From Impatiens glandulifera (Eukaryota; Streptophyta; Magnoliopsida; Ericales; Balsaminaceae): DNA of 64,000 nucleotides. A program made the position numbers and the translations under genes. The stretch covers positions 75,035,718 to 75,099,717 of the forward strand of contig NC_061862.1 of NCBI RefSeq assembly GCF_907164915.1, in the 5' to 3' direction. The notes under the pieces are model-generated. The model searched no databases. It had not been told where the DNA came from and saw only the letters and a list, made by a program, of their open reading frames with translations. Of this stretch, positions 35,721-47,150 are shown one piece after another (position 1 is the first letter of the stretch; each line of letters begins with the position of its first letter).

Positions 35721-35732
35721 GCTCTGATACCA
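35721..35732 (-). promoter_or_regulatory. Primer-binding site of nested copia
   Basis: Minus-strand TGGTATCAGAGC, a perfect match to the initiator-tRNA-Met-type site, immediately next to the 5' LTR. Confidence 0.93.
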
Positions 35733-35920
35733 TGTTGAAAGAAGAATACAGAAACATTCTTGTATTATTGTGTTAAAGATCATATCTTGTATTTACACAT
35801 AAGATATTATTAATAAACAATTAGGATTTAGCCGTTAAGACATAAACTTTTGAGCTTCCTAACTGTTGAGCTTCTCTATAAGCTTACAACGACTAACTAA
35901 TATATTACATATTTTTAACA
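35733..35920 (-). mobile_element. 5' LTR of nested copia (188 bp)
   Basis: Same ends as the left copy, TGTTGAAAG and TTTTTAACA; flanked outside by AAGGT and the last six bases of the gypsy LTR. Confidence 0.95.
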
Positions 35921-35931
35921 AAGGTGTTACA

Positions 35932-37200
35932 AAAATGCTTTGCTTCTTTGATCAAGCTAGAGATACGGTCGAATATAAGCTATGAATCTGTCCTTTCGCC
36001 ATCCATTTTTATAACTTGTGAGACCTACTTTCACTCTTTCAGTTATATTATTCTCGTTTAAGGGTATGTTTTTTCAAATATTTACTAAAGAATACCGTGT
36101 ATATTCAACCAAGGATCATCATTATTTTATATCCTATAATTTCAGTTAAATATTTTTATTTTCTTATCATTTTATTTTTGTTATATAGTTAAGAATAAAA
36201 TTTAAGAAAACTCTTATAATATTCACTCTATACTTGAGTGATAATATTTAATAGAATATTTTTAGCATAACCTAATTATTGTAGGCCATCAAATAATCAA
36301 CTAATAATGAATAAATAAATAAAATAAACAAAGGTTCTATATTTATTTCGAGAAATCAATTAATAATGATATTTTCGTAGAATTTTATGATTATAAAAAG
36401 TTATGCTACTTACTTCAGGCAAAATAAATCTTAGTTAAAATAATATGGACAATATATAACAAATATAGCAGAGTTAAAATGATGACTATAAAATTATTTA
36501 TATTTCATATTTGATGTATGTACATGTGTTTCATGGTCTATACTCTATACCTTTGATGATCATTTATTTTTTAAGAAATAATTTTGGAATTTGAATGTAT
36601 TTTCTAGTTAAACTATGTTAATTATTTTAATAACTTGGATTGTGACATATATATATATATTTAAAAAAAAAATTGTCATGTTTTGTGAACAAATAAAAAA
36701 TCTATTAGCAAAAAAAAAAATAGATTTAATTTGTTAATGTCGTGTAAAATCATTAATTTTAAAAATTTACTTGTTCGGTTATTTTATTTAATTAATTAGT
36801 ATGCCTACGATAATCATACTTAAATACTTTAATGATAAGAGGATATTAGAAGTTCGCAATATTTATTGTTATAATTTATTTAAATTAATGTGTTATTTTT
36901 TTTAAGTTTTATTTTGTGGATTAAGTTTATTCCTAAAGTTATTAGTATGACGTATTATTATCTTGATCTTTATTAAATTAGACCGATTTTAGTGAGAATT
37001 GAATTTTTTTTTATTAACTTAAATTACATAGTAAGTTAATTAATATCTTATTAGACATAATTATATTATTATTTCCATTTGAGCTAAGAAATATAAATTA
37101 TTTAGCTTTTGTTTAGTAAAAACAGATTTAAATGTTTATTGAAAATATATAATAAAAATTTGTGATTTCAATCGTGAGGAAATATAAAAACTCTTATTAC
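35932..37200. other. AT-rich spacer upstream of FN3K gene
   Basis: No gene. At about 36060-36150 the string TACTAAAGAATACCGTGT, followed by sequence ending in AATTTCAGT, resembles the 5' UTR of the FN3K gene and its copies, so this is probably a strongly decayed further copy. A segment near 36390-36430 matches one near 4355. Confidence 0.5.
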
Positions 37201-37493
37201 AAAATGTGTATTAATTGAAAGAGTTTCTTTGCATATAACCCACATCGGATGAGTACCAACTCTCCTATAGGAGATCTCTCTATATAATATAGCTACTACT
37301 GCTCAGATATATTCACGCAGCTGTGTTGTGTGCACAAAGCGAACTATTCTTTCGCCTTTTACTAAAGAATACCGTGTGCACGCAACAATTAATGGCATAC
37401 GCTTATTTTTGGAGGGTTATCATCAATTGATAGCCCTAAAATTTCAGTCTAATCATTTTTTCTTTTTTGGATTTTATCCATTCAATTGTTAAA
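37201..37493 (+). promoter_or_regulatory. FN3K promoter and 5' UTR
   Basis: TATATAA at 37281-37287 lies about 210 bp before the ATG. The leader contains GTGTGCACAAAGCG and a possible hairpin with stem ATTCTTT / AAAGAAT separated by 11 bases (about 37346-37370), then GGAGGGTTATCATC. The same segment is retained in the copies at 43020 and 51540. Confidence 0.65.
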
Positions 37494-40400
37494 ATGGCTG
37501 CGCAGACGTTATGCTTTCCCGTCGGCATCCGTCTCTACGTTTCAACTCGTAGTCGGCGACTCACAATGAACAGATCCAAAATAATTGCCGGTTAGCATTT
37601 ATCCATTGAAATGTTCTTCTTTTATCCTATCTACTTTATTTTGAGCTTATTCTGTTTCGAAAATTAGCAGCAATGAGTGATGACCCAATTCGCGAATGGA
37701 TTCTATCAGAAGGAAATGCAACAGAAATTAGAAGTATTAGCTCTGTAGGCGGTGGATGCATCAATCTTGCGAACCGCTACGATACAGATTCCGGTTCTTT
37801 CTTTGTTAAGACCAACAGGTAAACAAAACTATCTAAATCCCACAATTTCATATTATGAGATTTCTCCATTGATGATGCTATTATTAATAACAGGAGCATT
37901 GGTCCTTCTATGTTTGAAGGGGAAGCCTTAGGTCTGAATCAAATGTATGAGACCAAATCCATTAGAGTACCAAAGCCATTTAAGGTGATCAAGGCTCACA
38001 AAGTTTTCTTAATTCTGTTATTCAGAGAAATTCAAAAGTGTTCTGTTCTTTCTCAGATTGGACCGCTTCCAACTGGTGGATCATATATCATCATGGAATT
38101 CATTGAATTCGGTTCGTCTAGAGGCAATCAGGTAACCCAACACCCAAACTATCACCAAGTTTGTATAGAGATGTTTGATCACTCCTCAAGTAGCACTTTA
38201 AAGGATGAAGTCTCAAGCTCAATTAAAACTGAAAATACCATTGACATGGAGGATATGCTTTGATGCATTACATATGTTATGGCAGTGTTAGTGAAATATT
38301 TGGCCTTCAAGTAAGTAGTAAGAATTTTGAAATTAAAAGGTTGAGGTCTCAACTCTTAAGGTTGATTGAAGTGGGTCATGCTTGAGAAAACTAACACAAG
38401 TACACAATATCTCACCACTACAACTCTCACTTCAATCAAGCTGCTGAACCGCAAACTCTTCAATTCCACATTGTTATCACTTGAACTACCCTATCCTCAG
38501 TATCAGTGGGATGTTGTCATAGCCTCCACAAAAAAATATCTCAGGAAAAAAGAAGGTTTTCACTAGAAATGTTCGATCATTCCCATGTAATTGAATTAGT
38601 AAAAATCTTAGAACTTGAAAAGATAAAGTCTCAAGTTCGAATATCCCTGAAAATACCATATTGAAATGTAGCATATGCCCTTCAAATATATATTTCTCCA
38701 CATTATCCCAATATTGTCATGACGGTCACTTCATTTAATGTGTCTTTTAAGTGATAATGATTGAATTTGAGATCTCAACTTTGAGTTTAAGACTGCTATG
38801 ATTTGAGTTACCATAGGTCGTTGCAGTACTAGTGAGATATTGTGTTTTACCTTGTTCAAGAAAAAAAAGACTTTAACCAGAAATATATGGACTTCGAGTA
38901 AGTTGTAAGAATTTTGAAATTAAAAGGTTTGAGGTATCAAGTTCGATTCTTTTCAAGTCTTTGATTGAAGTGGGGTCATGTTGGTGATTATTTTCTTTCT
39001 CGAGGAAACTAACACAAGTACACAATATCTCGCCATCAGGACTCTCACTTCAATCAAGCCGCCCGAACCTCAAACTCTTCCATTCAATTCTGTTACCACT
39101 TGAACTACTCTATCTTAGTATCGGTGGGATGTTTTGCTATAAATATGTTGCCTTGGCGTAAAATTGAGATAATGAAATTGTTACATCCCTTTGAAAGAAA
39201 AAAAATGGTTAATTTACTAATTGTCTTTGCTCTTCAGTCCATTTTGGGGAGAAGACTGGCTGAAATGCACAAAGCTGGCAAATCTAGAAAAGGTTTTGGT
39301 TTTGATGTCAACAATACTATTGGCAGGTTGTTTGTGATTGCAAATTTTCAACTTTTCTTTTGATCATATCTCTCTTTTAAGTATTTTTTTCCTCTCTTTA
39401 AAAAAAACTGTATTATAGTACTCCACAGATAAATACATGGATGTTGGATTGGGTCGAGTTTTATGGAAAACAGAGATTGGGTTACCAATTGAAGTTAGCA
39501 CGAGATCAATATGGCGATTCTGTTATTTACGAAAGAGGTTAGATTTATAAATAAGTTATTTCAACAAACCTTATTGCATATGGTTGGTTGAAATGTTTTC
39601 AGTTGGATGGATTGTGGATTAGGACACAGGTTGATAAAGAAGATGGGTTGTCTCTTTGAGAACATCATGATAGAACCATGCTTGTTACATGGAGACTTAT
39701 GGAGTGGGAATATCAGCTCTGATAAAAATGGCGATCCGGTTATACTTGACCCGGCTTGTTATTGTATGTATGGTTCCATTTTCAGAAGGAAAAAAGGAAA
39801 ACCCATAAATAAGCCATGGCTATTATTCAATCTTAAAAAATAAACAAATCAGAAGATTTGACCATATGATTTTTTCATAACGGCTATTCAGACATATGAT
39901 GTTGAAATATAAGGGTTATTTCGAAACTTGATGGACCTTAATCAGAACCAAGTGTCTCAAGTTCAATTCCCAAAAAAACACTTTGATTAAAATGGAGGTT
40001 TAATAATAATTTCATCCACGAGTATACCTTGAACCTGAAAATTATCAAAGTTGTGGGTGGTTTCAAAATGTGGAAATAATTTAAGGGCTTATTTATTGGT
40101 TTTCTCTTCCATTTTTGTCATTCTTTATTACATTATTTTCTTAGGATGTTCCAAGATTTTTTCTAAAGATTATGACTTTTCTTTTTCTTCACATGTAGAT
40201 GGTCACAATGAGGCTGAATTTGAGATGTCATGGTGTGCTGGATTTGGAGGAGATTTCTACAGTGCGTACTTTGAGGTATTTGTCATTTGGCTCAAATATC
40301 TTCTCTTCATTCAAATTCCGAATATTTTAGTTTTTTGTTTTTTTACTGTGGTTTGTAGGTGATGCCCAAACAACCAGGATTTGATCAAAGGATGGATCTG

Positions 40401-40505
40401 TACATGCTATATCATTATTTGAATCATTACAACTTGTTCGGGTCTGGTTACCGTTCATCGGCCATGTCCATAATCCAAGATTACTTGGGAATGCTGGAAG
40501 CTTAG
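37494..40505 (+). CDS. FN3K: Fructosamine-3-kinase-type protein, nine exons, 327 residues
   Basis: Exons by splice logic: 37494-37590, 37671-37818, 37894-37984, 38057-38131, 39238-39326, 39419-39537, 39623-39763, 40199-40275, 40359-40505. All introns are GT-AG and phases match throughout, giving an uninterrupted frame to TAG 40503. The family phosphorylates the sugar of fructosamine or ribulosamine adducts on proteins so that the glycation falls off. Residues 1-33 are basic and hydroxylated, like a plastid transit peptide. The P-loop is SVGGGCIN with Cys62, the cysteine known as a redox switch in plant FN3Ks. ATP-binding Lys79 is in FFVKTN, the catalytic loop is HGDLWSGN with Asp231, and the metal ligand is Asp249 in DPACYY. 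Length fits the family. It looks intact and is the only host gene in the window. Confidence 0.93.
38310..39140 (+). repeat. Direct repeat in FN3K intron 4
   Basis: Segments at about 38310-38520 and 38885-39135 share TAAGAATTTTGAAATTAAAA, CACAAGTACACAATATCTC and ACTCTCACTTCAATCAAG. They look like two copies of one 210-250 bp dispersed repeat within the 1.1-kb intron. Confidence 0.75.
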
Positions 40506-40740
40506 CAAACCCAAAACCCCAAAAGAAAGAATCAACCATTTTGCCTTGTTGGATGGATTTTATTATTTTTTATGGAACAAAGAAGTTTAAGGTTGTTTTC
40601 TTGAGTAAGTTGTAATCACATTTTTAGGTTATTATTAGGTTAATAGCTATTGTGAATTCATATATAAAATAAAGTATAGAAAGGATAAAATCATTTTCAT
40701 TAATATGTGTATTTGAGAAGATACCATACCATCAGGAAAA
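40506..40740 (+). other. FN3K 3' UTR with polyadenylation signal
   Basis: AATAAA at 40668-40673, 163 bp after the stop codon, in AT-rich sequence. Confidence 0.55.
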
Positions 40741-41246
40741 CCACCTAATAAAAATCGCAAGAACTAAACTCAATAGCAAAATTTAAAATCAAGTATAAAG
40801 AGACAAATCAATTTTTAGGGTGGGCCTCTTAAAATACATTAGTGAGTTATATTTAAGTCTTATCTAACACATTAGAATACATTATTGACTTATATTTAAG
40901 TCTTATCTAGCACCTTAGAGGTTTTGTATTACAAAGTCTTCACAAAAACAATAACAAAAAAAGATCTACTGAAATGGAATACTCAAACAAATATCTGAGA
41001 AAAGTCCAAACAAAAATTTGGACTAATTAAATTGTGAAGAATTCTGCGAGGATTCACCACACCTCTAATTCGAGTTAAAACCAACACTGTTCGATCGTCT
41101 TGCATAAAACTCTAAATATCTAACTCTACTTTTGTTTATTCACTTTTTTTTTGGATAGTTTATGTATCTAACTAAACAACTTTGCTGTCTATTACATAAT
41201 ATATAATATATTATTAGTCCAAGCCCAATGGGTCGAACACCCAACA
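40741..41246 (-). mobile_element. Non-coding stretch ending in a copia 3' LTR (left end unresolved)
   Basis: On the minus strand the polypurine tract GCCGGAGGGGAGTT (41247-41260) is followed by TGTTGGGTGTTCGACC, an LTR start. The other LTR end is not identifiable. At 40833-40920 two tandem 44-bp units contain TTATATTTAAGTCTTATCTA. Confidence 0.55.
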
Positions 41247-42591
41247 AACTCCCCTCCGGCTCATATGGTGGGCTCAAATAGGCCATTTTTTGCGGACAAA
41301 TTCATGTTTCTCTTTCGAAAAAGATTTGGTCATCATATTAGATCAGTTTTCACTGATACGAACTTTATCTAAGTTCAATTGTTTCGTCTCGAGCACATCT
41401 CGAATCCAGTGATACATCACTTCAATATGTTTGGATCTCGAATGAAATGTGGAGTTTTTAGATAGATGGATAACGCTTTGGCCATCATTGTACAATGTGT
41501 ACTTTTTTGTCGCAACTCCAGTTTTTCTAAAACCTTCTCATCTTCAACGCTTCCTTACCACCCTTAGTGATTGCGATATACTCTGCCACCATAGTGGATA
41601 TAACAACTCCCAACTATAGATGTGTATGGAATATTCCTCATTCCACTTATTCTTTCTCATTTGTTGGACATTGTTTGTAGAAAGTTTGAAGTGACTCGCA
41701 AGTGGAGAGTTGATTGTTTTCTCTTTACTAATGTTAAACCGCTTAAAACCTTATCAATGTATAGCAGTTTGAGATATCTACAACTTCCCATTTTTCTTGT
41801 CACGCGAGATCTTCATTCCAAATATTTTATTCGCTAACCTTAAATCTTCCCTAGTAAATTATTTGCTCAACTTTGTTTTTAGTTTGTTAATCTTGGCAAC
41901 ATCACGACCAATGATCAGCATGTCGTTGACATACAACAAAATAATGATGAAATCTTCATTTGAATACTTTTTAATAAACACATAATAATCTGATGTAGTC
42001 TTGCTATATCCATGAAAAATTATAAACGAGTCAAATTTCTTGTACCCACTAACTCATAGTTTGTTTAAGTAAATAAAAACTCTTTTTCAACTTACAAACA
42101 AGTTGTTCATTGCTTCTAACTTTGAATCCCTCGTATTGCTTCATACAAATCTTTTCTTTCAATTCACCATGAAGAAAAATAGTTTTCACGTCAAGTTGTT
42201 TCACCTTTATGTACAGGCGTGCAACCAACCTTAATACAACTCGGATTGAACAATTCTTTACCACCGAAGATAATTTCTTCAAAGTCGATCCATTCTAGAG
42301 TGATCATCAATAAATGTTATAAAATAATATGCTCCATCGAGAGATTTTTCTTGCATAGAACAAGCATCAGTTTGAATTAAATCAATAACATTTGATTTTC
42401 TATGCAAAAAAGTGTATGAAATGCAACTCTGTGTGTTTTTCCAGCTAAGAAAACATCACAAGTTTTAGAGACGTACCTTGCAAACTAGGACTGAATTGTT
42501 TCTTATAGAGAGTTTAAAGTCCCTTCTCATTGACGTGGTCGAGCCTCTTGTACCACAAATCAATATCCACATGGATTAAGTTTATCTCTCC
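41247..42591 (-). pseudogene. Copia pol remnant: integrase, RT and RNase H
   Basis: Minus strand. Integrase debris lies at about 42290-42591. RT is at 42282-41700 with VKQLDVKTIFLHGELKEKI and a YVNDMLIIG box at about 41925-41950, where the second-position Asp of the usual YVDD is Asn. RNase H is at 41620-41270 with SFHSRSKHIEV near 41440. Many stops and frameshifts. The upstream part continues beyond the FN3K-copy insert at 43491. Confidence 0.8.
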
Positions 42592-43490
42592 CTTGTACAA
42601 TTTGATAAAACTCTTACTTTATTTGATATTTTTTATATTGTTTGTGCATATATGTACATATTTATTTGAAAAAATATTATTAAATAAATGTAAACTAATT
42701 GAGTCATTTTTTTTGTTTATTTTTAAATTTGGCCATTTTAACTGTTATATTTTATTGAATATATTTGACAGAACATTATCTAAAAATTAAAGGATTCTAA
42801 AATAAAGATTCTAAGTTAAAGTAAGAATTGTAGGTGAATTAACTTTTAAAATTATAGAAGAAAAAATAAAGTATTAAAACATGATTATAAAATCAAAATA
42901 TATAGTAATTGATCATTTATGGAGAGATTAGTGAATGAGAGAAAGAGAAAGCAACCTAAGAAAATGTGTAGTAATTTCTTTGTAAATATCCCACATTGGA
43001 GGAGTACCAACTATCCTACAGGAGATCTCTCTATATAGCAAGCTGCTATTGCTTAGATCAAATCACGCAGCTGTGTTGTGTGCACAAAGCAAACTATTCT
43101 TTCGCCTTTTACTAAAGAATACCGTGTGCACGCAACTAATAACAGCATACGCTTATTTTTGGAGGGTTATCATAAATTCGTAGCCCTAAAATTTCAGTCT
43201 AAATCATATTTTATTCTGTATTACATTTGCTGGTTTGATGCTTTCTCATTGTCATCTGTCTCTCCATTTCATCTTGCAGTCGCCCGACTCTTAATGACCA
43301 GACCCAAAATAATTGTTGTTGAGGTTTTCTTTTGTATTATCTATTTTATTTTGCGATAAGAATAATCTCCATGTTTCGAAAATTAGCAGTGATGACCCAA
43401 TTCGAAGGATTAGCGTGGTGGATGCATCAACCTTGCGAACCGCCACGATACTCATTGTTTGTTAAGACCAACAGGTAAACAAGACTATGT
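42592..43490 (+). pseudogene. FN3K pseudogene copy 2 (promoter, exon 1, part of exon 2)
   Basis: Contains the FN3K promoter and leader (CTCTCTATATAGC, GTGTGCACAAAGC, AAAGAATACCGTGTGCACG), a damaged exon 1, the intron 1 acceptor TTAGCAG near 43389, and a shortened exon 2 with VKTN-coding sequence and donor AACAG/GTAAAC near 43473. It lacks an initiator ATG and most of the P-loop. It sits inside a minus-strand copia element, between protease and integrase. It shares about 300 bp of further upstream sequence with copy 3 but not with the intact gene. Confidence 0.82.
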
Positions 43491-44484
43491 ATTATTATTA
43501 GGTTAATAATAGCCTTGTTTCTCACCGTTTTTGCATCCACATAATTTTCCATTAATTTTTTGTGGAAAGATGCTCACGAGTCCAAAACCCATGAGTCTAT
43601 TGGGCTATAAATGGTCAGAAGCAACGCATTAATGTCATTTTCTATAACTACATTGTCTGCATAATTTTTATCATCACTGTTTCTCTTCGTTGCTTTGTAG
43701 TTCATTTTCAAATGATCATGTTTACCACAATTTTAGCAATCAAATGTCCCCTCAGACTTTGACTGAATCCTCTTGTTCCTCGACATAGATCTACTCTTAC
43801 TTCGGTTGAAATTTCTATCATTACTTTTCCCTTATATTCTACATTTAGAGCAGAATTTTTGAATATTTCAATAGAATCAATTTTTACGAGCCTCTTCAAC
43901 AAGAATTTAATCTCTAACTTTAATAAATTTCAATTTAGAATTTCCAACAGAGTTACTAATTGTTGTCATCATAGGTTCTCAACTATTTGATTGTGATTCT
44001 AACAAAATCAGGGAACTATTTCATCCCCAGAATCAATCTCAATAGACAACAATTGATTTACAATTGTATTAAATTCATTTAAATGAGTAGTAATAAAATT
44101 ACCATCAATCATTCTTAAATTGAAGAGCCTTTTCATTAAATGTACCTTATTTTTAGTAGATATTTTCTCATGCATATTAGAAAGAGCTTTCATCAGACCC
44201 ATGGTGGTCTTCTCATTTTCTACGTTGTGAGCAATAGTCTTGACTAGCGTCAACTAGACAACTCCCAAAACCTACCTACCAAAGAGTTTCCATTCAGCTT
44301 CATCCATTTTCTCTGATTTCTCACTCAAATTAATATGAAGCTTCTTTCTATAGAGATAATTCTCAATCTGAATCCTCTAGAATGCATAATATATTCATCA
44401 AATCTTTCATTCCCGTGTCATATATTGTTCTCACTTGTCATCACTTTCAATGCTCCGATCTAGACTATTAGCTATAATACCAGT
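43491..44484 (-). pseudogene. Copia gag and protease remnant with primer-binding site
   Basis: Minus strand. PBS-like TGGTATTATAGC at 44471-44482; gag with KVHLMKRLFNLRMIDG (about 44110-44160) and THLNEFNTIVNQL; a decayed zinc-knuckle region near 43730; protease segment DSWVLDS followed by a stop at about 43570-43600. It continues as the pol remnant at 41247-42591. Confidence 0.8.
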
Positions 44485-44801
44485 TGTTAGGATTTGGATT
44501 CCCCAAATTTGACATGTTTGAAACGGTCTTTAAAATGAAAGAAAAAATAACAAAAGAAGACACAAATTTATAGTGGTTCACACAAATGAGTTACGTCTAC
44601 TTCAGTCGCCACCAAATTTCACTATGAAAAAGAAGGAATACAAAGGTTTTGTCTCATATTTTATCTCTCTAAAATTATGTCTTATCAATGTAAACTCTTA
44701 ACAATAACATTTTCATAGGGTAAACATTTAGATAGTAAAACCTAAATAACTCTAATTAAATTTTTAGAGTTTATTATAAGTATAGGCTTCATAACTCAAC
44801 A
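44485..44801 (-). mobile_element. 5' LTR of minus-strand copia, 317 bp
   Basis: On the minus strand TGTTGAGTTATGAAGCC to ATCCTAACA, two bases from the PBS-like site. Includes TATAGTGGTTCACAC typical of copia LTRs. It does not obviously match the LTR left of 41246, so the two ends may belong to different elements. Confidence 0.65.
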
Positions 44802-44960
44802 CGTGAAAGAAACGCTAAGGTTCATCAACAATTATCGAAAGACAAACAATGGATGAAGGTAAGTGCTCGATTCAATCACGCTTCAACTATTTGATTTAAT
44901 GTTCATAAAGTTTTTCTGAAATCATGAAACCGATTATAATTTGAAAAGATTTATAAAATT
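44802..44960 (+). mobile_element. Probable 3' part of a 5' LTR of the plus-strand copia
   Basis: Lies between the neighbouring LTR and the perfect PBS at 44961; no clear CA end is seen and the left portion is missing. Confidence 0.45.
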
Positions 44961-44972
44961 TGGTATCAGAGC
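44961..44972 (+). promoter_or_regulatory. Primer-binding site of plus-strand copia
   Basis: TGGTATCAGAGC, a perfect initiator-tRNA-Met-type site, about 770 bp before the gag start. Confidence 0.85.
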
Positions 44973-45946
44973 AGACCAAAAATCTTTTCTTGTTTAGTTA
45001 TCTTGAAATCACCGTATATTTATATATTGATATATTTTCATTTACACACGAATCGTTTGCACTTATGTCTTTGTGAAAATATTATGTTTTAGTGATAATA
45101 TTCTTGATTTATATATGTTAATCTTTGTTCAAAATCAAATAACATGAACTCTTTGCACCTTTACATTTTATGCAAACATTTTAGTAAATGTTGGGTAATA
45201 ATATAATATAATTATTAGAGAATTACTATACAATCTTTAATCAATTACATTGTATATTATGTTTTTAAAATAACATTTAAACATTATTATGATAATAACA
45301 TGTATGAATAATTATAATAAATATCGAAACATATTTCTTAATTAAAATCTACCCATAAGAATTAAAAGAATGGATATGATTTGATGATTTATTTAAAGTT
45401 GTTATATAAATCTTATTGAATAAGAACAAAATAAAATCTAATTGAATAAGACTTTAGCCCACATGCAAGTCTTTGTCACTATATTTATGTTAGAGAACAA
45501 TTTTATTAATTAAATATAATTAAATAAGACTTTATGGTCTGTGTCGTTAGATTTATGCTAAAACATAATTTATTAAAATAAATCTAATTGAATAAAACTT
45601 TAGCCCACAAGAAAGTTTTGTGTTGTTAAAATTATTATTATTATTATTATTAAACCGTTATTTATATTGGTAAATATGATATTATAATTTTGGGGTCTTA
45701 AATATTTAATGAGCATTCCTAATTTGTAGTTATTCAACCTATGAATATATTTAATATTAAGTGTGACAAACCTGAACTAAAATCTGATAATTTTAAGGTG
45801 TGGAAAGAGAGTAATTTTGTAATTGGTATGGATGGACATTGATTATTCTATAAGGAAAGACAAACCATCTCCAACTACCGAAATTAACACTAAAGGTGAT
45901 ATTGCTCCTTATGATAAATGAGAGCAATCTAATTAACTCTGCACTA

Positions 45947-47150
45947 TCTATATATATATATAATGATGCTTAATTTTTAAAACATCTGCATTGTCGGGTC
46001 GAGAGTTGTGGTTAATTTGGATATATATGTGAGAGTAAATAGATATTTGGGTCGGAACGTGGGTTGACCCGTCCATAAACTTAAAACGGTTAACAATAAA
46101 ATTAAAAATGCTATAGGTCTGGTTCAAACATGCAACATAACAAAACAAGTACAACCCTTTAACAAATTAAGCTAATAACACTTTATATTTTCAATTCAAC
46201 ACCAAATTTGATGAACGCGGGACATTTTAACAATATAAGTTCAACTTTTTAACTAAATAATCTATATATATAATGATGCTTAATTTTTAAAGTGTCTGGA
46301 TTGCCGGGTCAAAAATTGTAGTTAATTTGAATATATATGTGAGAATAAATGGATCTTTGGGTCGGATTGTGGGTTGACTCGCCCATAAACTTAAAACTGT
46401 TAATAATAAAATTAAAAATGCTATAGGTCTGGTTCGAACTTGCAACCAATCAAAATAAATACAACCCTTGAACCAAATAGGCTAATAACACTTTATATTT
46501 TGAATTCAACACCAAATTTGATGAACGCGGAACATTTTAACAATATAAGTTCAACTTTTTAACTAACTAATATATATATGTAATGATTTTTAATTTTTAA
46601 AAGTCTGGATTGCCGGGTCGAGAGTTGTGGTTAATTTGGATATATATGTGAGAGTAAATGGATACTTGGGTCGGATTGTGGATTGACCCGCCCATAAACT
46701 TAAAAAGGTTAAAAATAAAATTAAAAATGCTATAGGTCTGTTTCAAACTTGCAACCAAACAAAACAAATATAATCCTTTAACCAACTAGGTTAATAACAC
46801 TGTATAATTTGAATTCAACACCGAATTTGATAAACGCGGGACATTTTAACAATATAAGTTCAAATTTTTAAATAACTAATATATATATATATATAATTAT
46901 GCTTAAATTTTACAAGTTCGGATTGCCGGGTTTAGGGCTGTGGTTAATTTGGATATATATGTGAGAGTAAATGGATACTTGGGTCGAATTGTGGGTTGAC
47001 CGCCCATAAACTTAAAACGGTTAAAAATAAAATTAAAAATGCTATAGGTATGGTTCGATTTTCAACATAACAAAACAAGTCCTACCCTTTAACTAACTAG
47101 ACTAATAACACTTTATATTTTAAATTCAATACCAAATTTGATGAACGCGG
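45947..47150 (+). repeat. Four tandem 308-314 bp units inside the Helitron
   Basis: Each unit runs from TATATATAATGATGCTTAAT through TTGCCGGGTC, ATATATATGTGAGAGTAAAT, GACCCGCCCATAAACTTAAA and AATGCTATAGGTCTGGTT to GATGAACGCGG. Unit starts resemble the Helitron 5' end, so the array may have arisen by repeated 5'-end duplication. Confidence 0.88.

Larger units (their letters stand above)
31020..35920 (-). mobile_element. Young, nearly intact Ty1/copia element nested in gypsy LTR
   Basis: Two 188-bp LTRs (31020-31207 and 35733-35920) differ at three positions. A perfect minus-strand primer-binding site (TGGTATCAGAGC, 35721-35732) abuts the right LTR and a polypurine tract AGGGGAG (31208-31214 on the plus strand as CTCCCCT) abuts the left. 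The flanks GAGGT (31015-31019) and AAGGT (35921-35925) are a 5-bp target duplication with one change. Gag-pol is one frame with two stops, so the element is close to coding-competent. Confidence 0.95.

Noticed and set aside
39607..39843. Plus-strand ORF through FN3K exon 7 starting at 39607
   Set aside because: The spliced frame uses the acceptor GATTAG before 39623; the longer ORF runs through intron sequence on both sides.
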